From: Chryseobacterium pennae | GTDB lineage: Bacteria > Bacteroidota > Bacteroidia > Flavobacteriales > Weeksellaceae | Length of the DNA stretch: 64,000 nucleotides | Reading direction: 5' to 3' | Assembly (NCBI RefSeq): GCF_003385515.1 | Contig: NZ_QNVT01000011.1 | Location: 115,213-179,212 of the forward strand | Shown here: positions 1 through 9,290 of the stretch, in pieces | Layout: each line of letters starts with the position of its first letter | Numbering within the stretch: position 1 is the first letter of the stretch | Made by a program: the position numbers and the translations under genes | The notes under the pieces: model-generated | Told to the model about the DNA's origin: nothing | The model's database searches: none | What the model saw: only the letters and a program-made list of their open reading frames with translations

Positions 1-94
1 CTTTATTGACAATATTCTGCCAAAAAGTATGGGCATCCTGCGCCCCGGGAAAGACGCAGGATAGTCCAACTACAGCAACATCTGTTTTTTTCAT
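1..94 (-). CDS. Beta-ketoacyl synthase (PKS-type) protein, N-terminus only
   Basis: Reading the minus strand from an ATG at 94-92 gives an N-terminus beginning MKKTDVAVVGLSCVFPGAQD, the typical opening of a type I PKS ketosynthase domain (compare GMECIFPGA at the KS start of the neighbouring gene). The rest lies beyond the window edge, so domain content and length are unknown. The start codon is only 19 bases after the stop of the upstream megasynthase, so the two are almost certainly co-transcribed and probably act in the same assembly line. What is seen is the motif and spacing; the joint pathway is inferred. Confidence 0.85.
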   Translation of the reverse strand, partial: MKKTDVAVVGLSCVFPGAQDAHTFWQNIVNK

Positions 95-113
95 ACTTAG
101 TTTAATACAGAGT

Positions 114-3100
114 TTACCAATTATTTCCTGACATGATCAGCACCTGGCTTTCTGTTCCGTATTTTATTTCATTAAGGAAGATTTCTTTTCCTTCATCCAA
201 TGGGATCATAGAGATTCCTCTACGTTCGTATTCTGATTCAAGGGTGGAAGAAACCATTCCGGCACCTTTCCAAGGGCCCCAATTGATGGAGATTACTTTT
301 CCTTTTAATCTTTTATTCAGCGCATTAGCATAATCATCCAGTACACTGTTGGCAGCGGCATAATCTGTCTGGCCTTTGTTACCGTATACCGATGCGATAC
401 TTGAGAATAATACCACAAACTGGCAGTCTGTACGAAGTTGTTCAGCCAATACACGAAGTGGTTTTACTTTGGTATCAAATACACGTCCGAATGAAGAAGT
501 GGTCTTTTGTTTGAATAATTTATCTTCTAAAAGCCCTGCTCCATGGATCACCCCATCTAAACGGTTGTATTTTTCATAAATACCGCTGATCAGGTTGCTT
601 AATCCTTCTTCGTCACAAAGGTCTAATGACTGATAAATGATAGTGTTTCCAAGAGCTTCCATATCACGGATCGTGCGTAGGATCTGATTATTTTTGAAAA
701 CTTTTGTGGTTTCTTTTTCAATTTCAGCAGGGGAAGTGAATTTTCCGGATTTAATCAGGAATGCTCTGATTTCTTCTTTCGTTTTCATTCCTTCGAATTC
801 TTTTGCAGAAGCCTCATTTCTTGGATCTGCTGATCTTCCTACTAAAATATAAGTACATGGATATGCCTGAGACATGTGTTTCACCAATTCTGCAGTGATT
901 CCTTGCGCTCCTCCCAATACCAGTACTACAGATTTCTGATCTAACTGAATGTGGGCTTCACTTAAGCTTGTTGACAATGGAGAAGGGATAATATCTACCT
1001 TATGTCTTTTTTCGTTTTTATAAATTACTTCAACAGGTTTATCGTTGGTAAGGATTTCCTTTAAAGTAATTTCAGCGATCTGATCTACTTCCTGAGGACT
1101 GCTCAAGCTGATTAATCTACAAGTTGTATGATCAAATTCTCTAGCTAAACTTTTGAAAAGTCCTGGGTAACCCTGGTGATGGCGTAACACACTTACATCA
1201 TTGATTTCCTGAATATTAGCAGCTATGTCTGAAATTAAATACACCCATTTTGCTTTATCAAAATCAAGTTTTTTAATTAAATCAACATGATCAATAATGC
1301 TTGGTTTATCCGTAGCTGAGAATAAGTCTAACATGATTAATCCATCAACATTGGAAAGATCTTTATCTGCATCTACCAATTCTACGATAGCTCCATGTTT
1401 TTCCAATTCAGCTTTAATCGCTGAGGTTTGTTGGCTGTCATCCTGAGTGATGGCGAAACGTTTTCCTTGCAGAACCTCTGTATTTTGTACTGAAGATGCA
1501 TCTGTAGGAGTGATATCAAAACGAAGACGTGATAATACATTGTTTGTAGCTTCAGAAGTTACTTCTTGCTTTACTTCATTTTTTACTTCACTAGTATCAC
1601 CGCTCATTTCACTGATCCAGCTAGCCAATCCACGAAGTGTTTTGATCGCTGCCAGTTTTTCCATTACATCATCAGCCTGTTCAAGGTTTTCACCAAAACC
1701 GATCTTGTTTTTAAGATCAGCAATGATTTCCATGCGCTTGATAGAATCGATACTAAGGTCTGCTTCTAAATCTAAATCTAGACCTAGCATTTCTTTCGGA
1801 TATCCGGTTTTTTCGCTTACGATATTCAGGATAGCATTTTGAAGGTCTTCTAATGATAAAGTCGCTTTTGCTTGTGGTGTTGAAGCTACTTCAGCTGAAG
1901 TTCCGTTTGTTTCAGGAGCTGCTGGTGTTGCATCTGCTCCTGAGAATTCAGTAAGCCATGAAACTAATCCGCTCAGGGTTTTGATTCCTGCCAGTTGTTC
2001 CATCACCATATCTTCATTGGTATTGCCTTTAGCCAATGTTCCCAGTTCATTACGAAGCGTTCCGATGATTTCCACTCTTTTGATAGAGTCGATACTTAAA
2101 TCAGCTTCAAGATCCATCTCCATTCCTAACATTTCCTGAGGATATCCTGTTTTATCACTTACAACCTGAAGTAATAAAGCTTTGATATCTCTTGTTGGAG
2201 CAGCTTTTACAACAACGGCAGTAGCAGTAACTGCAACTGTTGTCGCTTGTTGAACCTGTTGTACAGGTATTGTACGTTCAGGAGCATGAGCCGGCGGTGG
2301 TGTATTATAAACAGGCATTGGGTTCACCTGAGGATTCTGTCCCATAAAGGAAAGCATCACATCACGTTGTGCCTGTATCATTAATTTCATGCTGTTTAAA
2401 TATTCCTGCAGCATACGTTCTGCCGTAGATAGGCCTTCCGGTGCAGGAGCTTGCGTATTATGAGTCGTAAAATTGTTCATAGGAATAGGGTTTATGATAG
2501 GGAGCGCACCATTAGCAGGCAGTGAGCCTGTTGTCGGATGTGCAGCTTGTCCGTTAACACGCCAGATGGCCGGGCTTTTCTTGTACAGTTCAGGCTGATT
2601 GATATCAACAAGCTGAACGAAGCGGCCATCGAAAAGTTTTTCAATATTGAAGTTGCGTCCGGTTCCTAAATACTGAGCTAACATGCATAGTAGATGGGTG
2701 AATTTATTACGGCTGCTGTCTTCAACATATAAGGTTAACTGATCTTTTTCAATACATGATTTCGCCAATCCTGTAAGAACCTTTCCTGGTCCTACCTCGA
2801 TGAAGATTCTTGCTCCATCGTTATACATCGCCTGCATCTGCTCCACGAATTTTACTGGCTGTACCAGGTGGTCAGTCAATCTTTCTTTGATGTCCGAAGG
2901 ATTCGATGGATATACTTGTGCTGTTGTATTAGACCATACAGGAATCTGCATTTCTTCAAAAGGAACGTCTTTTAATACATCAGCATATAAATCTTTTGAT
3001 TTTGCCAATAATGGGCTGTGGAAAGCACACGCAACTTCCAGTTTTTTAGCAGAAATACCTTCCTGTTTAAGGACTTCCAATAACGTATTGATTGCTGGTG

Positions 3101-6100
3101 TACTTCCTGCAATCACACATTGAGTAGGAGCATTGAAGTTAACAGGGTAACATCCTTCCACTTTGGCAATGATCGGCTGTAAGCGATCATGAGTAGCGCT
3201 TGCAGCTAACATGGAACCCGGATCTCCGCCTTCTACTGAATTTAAAATAGATTGTGCTCTTTGAATACTTAAGTCAACCAGTTTATCTTCAGCAAATACT
3301 CCTGAGAAGCATAGGGCTGGCAATTCTCCGTAGCTATGACCAGCTAACATATCAGGAACAATTCCTAGTGATTCTAAGAATTTAGCCAATGCAAGATCAA
3401 CAATTCCTAAAAGCGGTTGTGCTAAACGGGTGTCTTTTATAGTTTCTTTCTGTTGTTTTAAATCCGCTTCATTGAATGTTGTTGAAGGGAAAACTACTTT
3501 TTCAAGCTCAGGATAGTTATCAATCACTTTACGCATAGCCGGGAATACTACGAACAGATCACGGGCCATATTGATTCTCTGGCTTCCTTGTCCAGGGAAT
3601 GTGAACGCTACTTTACCTTCTTTTTTACTTACGGTGAAAGTATCTTTAGTCTCTATCCCCAGCAATACTAATTCAATTTTCATCATCAGGTCAACTGCAG
3701 TGTCCGCAACAATACTGAACTGAATTGGCTTTTCTGAAGTGATACTTAAACTGTACGCGATATCTTTTAATGGAATTTCATCATTGATTTCCAATAATGT
3801 TTTGATTTGAGCTGACTGTCCTTTTGCTTCTTCATAAGTATCCCCGCGGAATACAAATAATTCTGAAGGCCATGACTGCATTGCAATAGAATCATCCTTC
3901 TTCGGATGGTTAGCAATTACTGTGTGGAAGTTTGTCCCTCCGAATCCAAAGGCACTGACTCCTGCATAACGGTTCTTTTCAGTCCATAATCCTGTTTCAG
4001 CATGGAAAGAGAATGGGCTGGTTGCTGCATTATAATAGGCATTAGGCTGTTTAAGGTGAAGGGTAGGAGGTTTCACTCCATGGTAAACTGCTAAAGAAGC
4101 TTTGATTAAACCTGCTAATCCTGCAGCACATTTGGTATGCCCGATTTGGGTCTTCACAGAACCTAAATGCGTCTGTCCCGGTAATGCCCCTGAACGACTG
4201 AATAAGTTGGTTAAAGCACTTAATTCTGTTTTATCTCCAACAACGGTTCCTGTACCGTGAGCTTCTACCAATCCTACAGAGGCAGCACTGATTCCTGCCT
4301 GAGTATAGGCACGTTCTAAGGCTCTTACCTGACCAACTTTTCTTGGTGCAGTAAGACCTAACGCTTTACCGTCACTGGATCCGCCCACTCCTTTGATTAC
4401 AGAGTAAATACGGTCACCATCGTTGACAGCGTCTTCATATCTTTTTAAAACAAGGATAGCAATTCCTTCTCCGAGGGCGATCCCGTCTGCTTCACTGTCG
4501 AATGTTGCACATCTTCCTTTTCTGGAAAGAGCGTGAGTACTGGAGAACATCAGGTAATCGTTGATACCGTTGTGTAAGTCTGCACCTCCGGCAAGAACCA
4601 TATCTGATTTACCCAGTGCAAGTTCCTGACAGGCTAAATCTAGAGCAGCCAAAGAAGAAGCACATGCTGCATCTACAGTAAAGTTTCTTCCTCCAAGATC
4701 CAGGCGATTCGTAATCCTACCTGCGATCACATTGGCCAAAATACCAGGGAAAGAATCCTCTGTGGTATGTGGGAATGCCTCTTTTACTTCTTCGTGAAGT
4801 TCTCCGAAGACTTGTTTATAAAAGCCTCTGAAACTATAGCTGTTAGCAAGATCGTTACCACCTTCGGCACCGATAATTACAGAGATGTTTTCTCTATTAA
4901 TATGTTTTTCACCATATCCAGCGTCTTCCATCGCGCGTTTTGCTACCAATAACGTAAGCAATTGGGTAGGTTCAATAGCGGCAAGAGATTGTGGCGGAAT
5001 ACCGAATGTAAGCGGATCAAAATCAATTTTCGGAATAAAACCACCCCATTTTGAATGGGATACATCGGATTCGTCTGAATCAGGTTTATAGTAAAGATCT
5101 TTATTCCATCTTTCGTCCGGAACTTCAGTAACACTGTCTTTCCCTAAGATGATATTTCTCCAGAATTCATCCAGATTTTTAGCGCCAGGGAAAATACATT
5201 CCATTCCGACAATGGCAATGTCTAATGGTTTTTCGCTTGATGTTGGTTGTTCAGATAATTCAGCATTTTGAATATATTCGTAATTGCCAATACTTACGTT
5301 TTGGTGAAGTTCTTCCAGAGTAAGCACTTTGTTTTGCATCGTTGCAATCTGACCAATCATGTACATTCCAAGATCTAATTGATCATCTTTAGGAATGTTT
5401 ACCAATTGATCTCCCTGGCGTTCTATTCCTTTTGCAGCAATTCTTAAACGGCCTACGTTGAGTTTTTCCAGTTTTTCCCAAACTTCTTTTTTATCTGTTC
5501 CGGCTGCTAAAAGTTTAGCTTTCTCGGTATTAAAGTGGTCAGCAAATGATGTATTTAAACAACGGGTTTCGTGTCCCGGAGCTGTTTCTAATAAGACAGT
5601 ATCTTTAGCCTGCATTGCCTGTAACTGGAATTCTTCCTGAATGGCTCCGGTTTGTACGGCTTCCTGAGTATACAGGTAAGCAGTTCCCATCAATACACCC
5701 ACTTTTACCCCTCTGGCAGCTAATGGAGCAGCCATGATAGAAACGAATGCTGTTGAGAAATCATTATGGATTCCACCAGCAAAAAATACAGTAATATTTT
5801 CCGGATGATCTTCTTTTAATATACGTTCAATTTGCTTTTCCCAAAGAACTGTGCTGGATAACGGACCTACGTGCCCACCACATTCACGGCCTTCGAAAAT
5901 AAAACTCTTTGCTCCTTCTTTAAGGAAAATATCTAACAGGGCAGGAGATGGAACGTGAAGGAATGTTTTTATTCCTGCTTTTTCAAATACTTTGGCCTGT
6001 GTCGGTCTTCCGCCTGCGATCAGGACCACTGGTGGCTGGGCTTCAAGGATATAAGAGGTTTGTTCGTCTCTTAATTCCTGAGGGGCAAATCCTAAAATAC

Positions 6101-7157
6101 CTACACCCCAGGTTTTGTTACCTGCCAGTTCTTTAGTTTCCATAACCAAAGACTTGGCTGAGCTTCCTTTCAGTAATGATAAGGCAACAAATGGCAAAGC
6201 TCCTGCTTCTGCAACAGCATTGGCAAATCCGGGAACATCACTTACACGGGTCATTGGTCCCTGTGCAATGGGATATGTTAATCCAAGATCCTGTGCTAAC
6301 GGGTTGTTCTGATCAATAACCTGAAGAGCTTTAGCTTGTTTCAGGTGACCATACATAGCCTCTTTTAAACCAAATGCAAGTTTTTTCAGTGTTCTGAACT
6401 CTTCATAAAGATCAGTTGCAAGGGAAATATCCTGTCCCATTGGGATGTAGCTCTTGCTGATATCAAGATCTTTAAAATGCTGTTTAAGGTCTTCAGCTGT
6501 AATATTGTCCGGTAATGAAGGTGAGTTGGGTCTTACCAATACACGGTGATTGGCAATGATCTTAGTCTCAGTTCCGTTAAGTTTTGAACACAATTCTTTT
6601 ATGTCCTTTGGAACAGAACTTTCAGGGAATAAAGCCAGTTGGCTATCAAGTACAATTCCTGTGGCACCCAAAGCTTTCACGGCTGCGGCAGTATGGAGTC
6701 CTATTCCCCCCTGTACCCACACCGGAATGCTTTTGATTTCATTAATAATACGCTGGAACAATACAAATGTAGATTCGTAGCCGATTTGACCTCCGGCTTC
6801 ATTTCCTTTGATGATGATTCCTTTGGCTCCTGATTGTTCAGCTTGTTTAGCTTCTTCTAAGCTGGTTACCTGATAGATAATATCCAGTTCCGGATTTTGA
6901 GTAACCTTCATTCCGAATGGTAAGATCGCAAATCTTACATTTTCAGGAAGCTGAAGATCTGAAAATTTTTCATTAGAAACATAAATACCATAAGAGGGTA
7001 GGGTTGTTTCTTCCAGTTGACTAAGTGCTGCCTGGGCGGTCGTTAACTCTTGGCCTAAGCTGAGGACAGGAAATACACCCGCCTGATGCAATTTAGGCAT
7101 AAGGTTGACGTCTGGCTTTTCAAAAGGCGTTAGTCCAATAATGGTTAGGTTTTTCAT
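114..7157 (-). CDS. PUFA-synthase-like type I polyketide synthase (NMO-NMO-KS-AT-ACP-ACP-KR)
   Basis: A 2347-residue multidomain synthase. Residues 1-200 and about 290-560 are two nitronate-monooxygenase/PfaD-type enoyl-reductase-like barrels. The second keeps the flavin-pocket motif ECGGHVG with His429, while the first has EAGGQIG with Gln124 at that place and may be degenerate. KS spans about 648-1080, with the nucleophile in DAACASS (Cys832) and the two histidine motifs EAHGTGT and GHTKCA. AT spans about 1185-1500, with GQGSQ and GHSYGE (Ser1275). A Pro/Ala-rich linker follows, then two ACPs with LSIDSIK attachment serines at 1691 and 1805. The C-terminal KR starts at GGAQGI (about 2082) and has YAAAN (about 2265). 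No dehydratase domain was recognised. AT followed by tandem ACPs and KR recalls PfaA of polyunsaturated fatty acid synthases, but an N-terminal reductase fusion is not the classic PfaA order. It should condense malonyl units and reduce beta-keto groups in the cytoplasm; the product is unknown. It is the first gene of an operon continuing past the window edge. Confidence 0.9.
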   Translation of the reverse strand: MKNLTIIGLTPFEKPDVNLMPKLHQAGVFPVLSLGQELTTAQAALSQLEETTLPSYGIYVSNEKFSDLQLPENVRFAILPFGMKVTQNPELDIIYQVTSLEEAKQAEQSGAKGIIIKGNEAGGQIGYESTFVLFQRIINEIKSIPVWVQGGIGLHTAAAVKALGATGIVLDSQLALFPESSVPKDIKELCSKLNGTETKIIANHRVLVRPNSPSLPDNITAEDLKQHFKDLDISKSYIPMGQDISLATDLYEEFRTLKKLAFGLKEAMYGHLKQAKALQVIDQNNPLAQDLGLTYPIAQGPMTRVSDVPGFANAVAEAGALPFVALSLLKGSSAKSLVMETKELAGNKTWGVGILGFAPQELRDEQTSYILEAQPPVVLIAGGRPTQAKVFEKAGIKTFLHVPSPALLDIFLKEGAKSFIFEGRECGGHVGPLSSTVLWEKQIERILKEDHPENITVFFAGGIHNDFSTAFVSIMAAPLAARGVKVGVLMGTAYLYTQEAVQTGAIQEEFQLQAMQAKDTVLLETAPGHETRCLNTSFADHFNTEKAKLLAAGTDKKEVWEKLEKLNVGRLRIAAKGIERQGDQLVNIPKDDQLDLGMYMIGQIATMQNKVLTLEELHQNVSIGNYEYIQNAELSEQPTSSEKPLDIAIVGMECIFPGAKNLDEFWRNIILGKDSVTEVPDERWNKDLYYKPDSDESDVSHSKWGGFIPKIDFDPLTFGIPPQSLAAIEPTQLLTLLVAKRAMEDAGYGEKHINRENISVIIGAEGGNDLANSYSFRGFYKQVFGELHEEVKEAFPHTTEDSFPGILANVIAGRITNRLDLGGRNFTVDAACASSLAALDLACQELALGKSDMVLAGGADLHNGINDYLMFSSTHALSRKGRCATFDSEADGIALGEGIAILVLKRYEDAVNDGDRIYSVIKGVGGSSDGKALGLTAPRKVGQVRALERAYTQAGISAASVGLVEAHGTGTVVGDKTELSALTNLFSRSGALPGQTHLGSVKTQIGHTKCAAGLAGLIKASLAVYHGVKPPTLHLKQPNAYYNAATSPFSFHAETGLWTEKNRYAGVSAFGFGGTNFHTVIANHPKKDDSIAMQSWPSELFVFRGDTYEEAKGQSAQIKTLLEINDEIPLKDIAYSLSITSEKPIQFSIVADTAVDLMMKIELVLLGIETKDTFTVSKKEGKVAFTFPGQGSQRINMARDLFVVFPAMRKVIDNYPELEKVVFPSTTFNEADLKQQKETIKDTRLAQPLLGIVDLALAKFLESLGIVPDMLAGHSYGELPALCFSGVFAEDKLVDLSIQRAQSILNSVEGGDPGSMLAASATHDRLQPIIAKVEGCYPVNFNAPTQCVIAGSTPAINTLLEVLKQEGISAKKLEVACAFHSPLLAKSKDLYADVLKDVPFEEMQIPVWSNTTAQVYPSNPSDIKERLTDHLVQPVKFVEQMQAMYNDGARIFIEVGPGKVLTGLAKSCIEKDQLTLYVEDSSRNKFTHLLCMLAQYLGTGRNFNIEKLFDGRFVQLVDINQPELYKKSPAIWRVNGQAAHPTTGSLPANGALPIINPIPMNNFTTHNTQAPAPEGLSTAERMLQEYLNSMKLMIQAQRDVMLSFMGQNPQVNPMPVYNTPPPAHAPERTIPVQQVQQATTVAVTATAVVVKAAPTRDIKALLLQVVSDKTGYPQEMLGMEMDLEADLSIDSIKRVEIIGTLRNELGTLAKGNTNEDMVMEQLAGIKTLSGLVSWLTEFSGADATPAAPETNGTSAEVASTPQAKATLSLEDLQNAILNIVSEKTGYPKEMLGLDLDLEADLSIDSIKRMEIIADLKNKIGFGENLEQADDVMEKLAAIKTLRGLASWISEMSGDTSEVKNEVKQEVTSEATNNVLSRLRFDITPTDASSVQNTEVLQGKRFAITQDDSQQTSAIKAELEKHGAIVELVDADKDLSNVDGLIMLDLFSATDKPSIIDHVDLIKKLDFDKAKWVYLISDIAANIQEINDVSVLRHHQGYPGLFKSLAREFDHTTCRLISLSSPQEVDQIAEITLKEILTNDKPVEVIYKNEKRHKVDIIPSPLSTSLSEAHIQLDQKSVVLVLGGAQGITAELVKHMSQAYPCTYILVGRSADPRNEASAKEFEGMKTKEEIRAFLIKSGKFTSPAEIEKETTKVFKNNQILRTIRDMEALGNTIIYQSLDLCDEEGLSNLISGIYEKYNRLDGVIHGAGLLEDKLFKQKTTSSFGRVFDTKVKPLRVLAEQLRTDCQFVVLFSSIASVYGNKGQTDYAAANSVLDDYANALNKRLKGKVISINWGPWKGAGMVSSTLESEYERRGISMIPLDEGKEIFLNEIKYGTESQVLIMSGNNW

Positions 7158-7219
7158 GGCGTGATATGTTAGTAAGGATTTTGTGATAATGCATAAGTCT
7201 TTGAGGCAAAGAGAGATGC

Positions 7220-7381
7220 TTATGACAAAATCATAAAATTGGTTTTTATTATATTTTTAAAAGTATGGCTTGTTTGTTGGAAATAATTCAACAAATTATA
7301 GCTGTCCCTAAGGTAATTAGAGTAAAGGTAGGTGTCCGGCTTTTCAAAAGGCGTTAGCCTAAAAATGGTCAAGTTTTTCAT
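7220..7381 (-). pseudogene. Decayed duplicate of the megasynthase 5' end
   Basis: A 53-codon minus-strand ORF begins MKNLTIFRLTPFEKPD, nearly the same as the megasynthase start MKNLTIIGLTPFEKPD. At DNA level 7325-7384 matches 7101-7160 over 60 bases with 10 differences and no gaps. After about 20 codons the similarity ends and the remaining codons look random before a TAA at 7222-7220. It is most simply a truncated tandem copy left by duplication or recombination. Translation as a short peptide cannot be excluded because the ORF is open and lies where the operon's transcript would begin. Confidence 0.6.
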
Positions 7382-8129
7382 TGCACTTAGTATTAAAATA
7401 ATAATATGCGATTTTGTATTAAAACATCAATCTAATGGTTGTATAGACTGATTGTTTGTAATACATGAATAAAAATAATAAATTTATGATATGTTTTTAA
7501 TCATAAATAGAATTCGATAATAATTTTTTAACAAACAAATGTTAATTGTTCAAATGTTATAAAAGTATATGGTTTATTTTCTTATTCGTTATAAACAAGC
7601 CGGCACAATCTGTGTAACTATAAAAATAAATAATTATAGTTAAAGAAATGTTAAGCAAATATAGAAATAAAAAATAAAATATTTCAAAAAGAAGAGATTT
7701 GTTTTTGTTATATTACAAAAAGATAACATGCGGATTTTACGATAAAATCTACAAAAAGTAAATTTGAAAATATCGCAAAAATATTAGTTAGTGTTGCATG
7801 GGGTTGAATTGGAATACTATATGAGGTAAAGTGAAGAATGTATTTTGTGAATTATTTAACGTATAAGATTAAGGAAATGATAATTTTAATCATTATAGAT
7901 TTTTTTTATCAAGTTCATTTAAAAATAAAAGAGGACTGCAATTAATGAGTCCTCTTTGTATATTTTAATGACGATTTGATTATTCTGTAATAAATATTCC
8001 TGTTCTTTAATGTTTTTGATTTATTTACATGAATTAATTATAGGTTTTGATTTGTTAAGATAATGTTTAATTATAGTAACAGATTGTTTACTTTCAATTT
8101 TTATATAATCAAAAATAATCTTTATCGTC
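7382..8129. other. AT-rich intergenic region
   Basis: About 750 bases with no supportable gene on either strand. It separates the glutaminase gene, transcribed towards it, from the promoter side of the megasynthase operon. The only clear structure is the hairpin at 7928-7957. The megasynthase promoter should lie between about 7160 and 7600, but I could not pick a convincing TTTG/TAnnTTTG pair. Confidence 0.5.
7928..7957 (-). terminator. Intrinsic terminator downstream of glutaminase
   Basis: A 10-bp stem AAAGAGGACT/AGTCCTCTTT with a 10-base loop. On the minus strand it is followed by a T-rich run (TTTTATTTTT). It lies about 170 bases past the glutaminase stop and fits termination of that minus-strand transcript. 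Confidence 0.7.
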
Positions 8130-9143
8130 TTAGAATATGCTCAAATTGTATTGCTTGGCCAGGTCTAAAATGATATGATATCCTGCCATTGAATTTCCAT
8201 GTTGATCCAAAGCAGGGCTGAATACGCCAATTCCCATTTTTCCGGGAACACTTACGGTAATTCCGCCACCTACTCCTGATTTGCTTGGTAAGCCTACCAT
8301 TCGGGAGTATTCTCCACTGAATTCATACATTCCGGCAGTCAGCATTTGAGATTCTATCAGTTGGGCAACATCAGCATTTTTATATTGGGTGTCACCATCG
8401 AAACGCACACATTGATTGGCAAAGAAATATCCGATTTTGGCTAAGTCTTCAGCGGTAACTTCAATAGAGCACTGCTTGAAATAATTATCCAGCTGATCTT
8501 CGTTTCCTGAAATCAGTCCGCTGTTTTTCATGATATAGAACATGCCACGGTTACGGTGTCCGGTGGATTTTTCGGATTCATAGACGGATTTGCTGTAATC
8601 AATCGTCGTGTTTTTCGTGATGTACCGAACCATATCCAACACTTTAAGGAATGGTTTCTCCCCATCACCGGAAATTAAAGAGGTGGTAAGGATTGCTCCC
8701 GCATTCATCATCGGATTAAGCGGTTTACCCGTTGTTTCCAGGTTAGAAAAGTGATTGAATGGTCTGTCTGATCCGAAATATCCCATTTTATCGAAGACAT
8801 TGGCTTCTCCTCTTTCCTTTACGGCAACCATTAAAGCAATGATTTTGGAAATGCTCTGCATAGTGAATTTCTTTTGAACGTCTCCTGTGCTGAATACCTT
8901 ACCGGTTTTATCCACTACAGAAAAGGCGATAGCTTTAGCGTCCATTTTACCCAGTTCAGGAATATAATCCGCTACTTTACCCTGTGTATAATAATTTCTG
9001 TTTTTCTCCAGTATGCTGCTTAAAGTTTTTTCTGAAATCGTTGAAAGATCTGCTGTTTTCTGAGCATACATCACTGTATTTAAGGATAAAAAACCTGCGA
9101 TAAGAATTCCTTTAGCGGAAAATAAAAAGCTTTTTTTTTTCAT
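8130..9143 (-). CDS. glsA: Exported glutaminase (L-glutamine amidohydrolase)
   Basis: Converts glutamine to glutamate and ammonia. The protein belongs to the serine-dependent beta-lactamase-like glutaminase family: TMQSISK holds the Ser-x-x-Lys catalytic motif, and NPMMNAGAI, GHRNRGMFY and GLPSKSGVGGGI are characteristic family blocks. The start chosen (ATG at 9143) opens with MKKKSFLFSAKG and a hydrophobic stretch ending VMYAQ, a signal peptide, so the enzyme is probably periplasmic or secreted. An upstream in-frame ATG at 9206 would add 21 residues and spoil the signal peptide. The length of 337 residues is the usual catalytic domain plus signal peptide. It stands alone, with its own terminator. 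Confidence 0.93.
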   Translation of the reverse strand: MKKKSFLFSAKGILIAGFLSLNTVMYAQKTADLSTISEKTLSSILEKNRNYYTQGKVADYIPELGKMDAKAIAFSVVDKTGKVFSTGDVQKKFTMQSISKIIALMVAVKERGEANVFDKMGYFGSDRPFNHFSNLETTGKPLNPMMNAGAILTTSLISGDGEKPFLKVLDMVRYITKNTTIDYSKSVYESEKSTGHRNRGMFYIMKNSGLISGNEDQLDNYFKQCSIEVTAEDLAKIGYFFANQCVRFDGDTQYKNADVAQLIESQMLTAGMYEFSGEYSRMVGLPSKSGVGGGITVSVPGKMGIGVFSPALDQHGNSMAGYHIILDLAKQYNLSIF

Positions 9144-9290
9144 GTAGAATATTTTCGAATAAAAGTTTAAGATAAGCCTCGAAAAAACAAAGATAATATA
9201 TTTCATTTTTTATGCAAGGTTTAGGGAGAGCTGCAATGATGGAGAAGGGAATGGTATGTTTTTGATTATGATCTTGGAGAAGTAAGGTTT

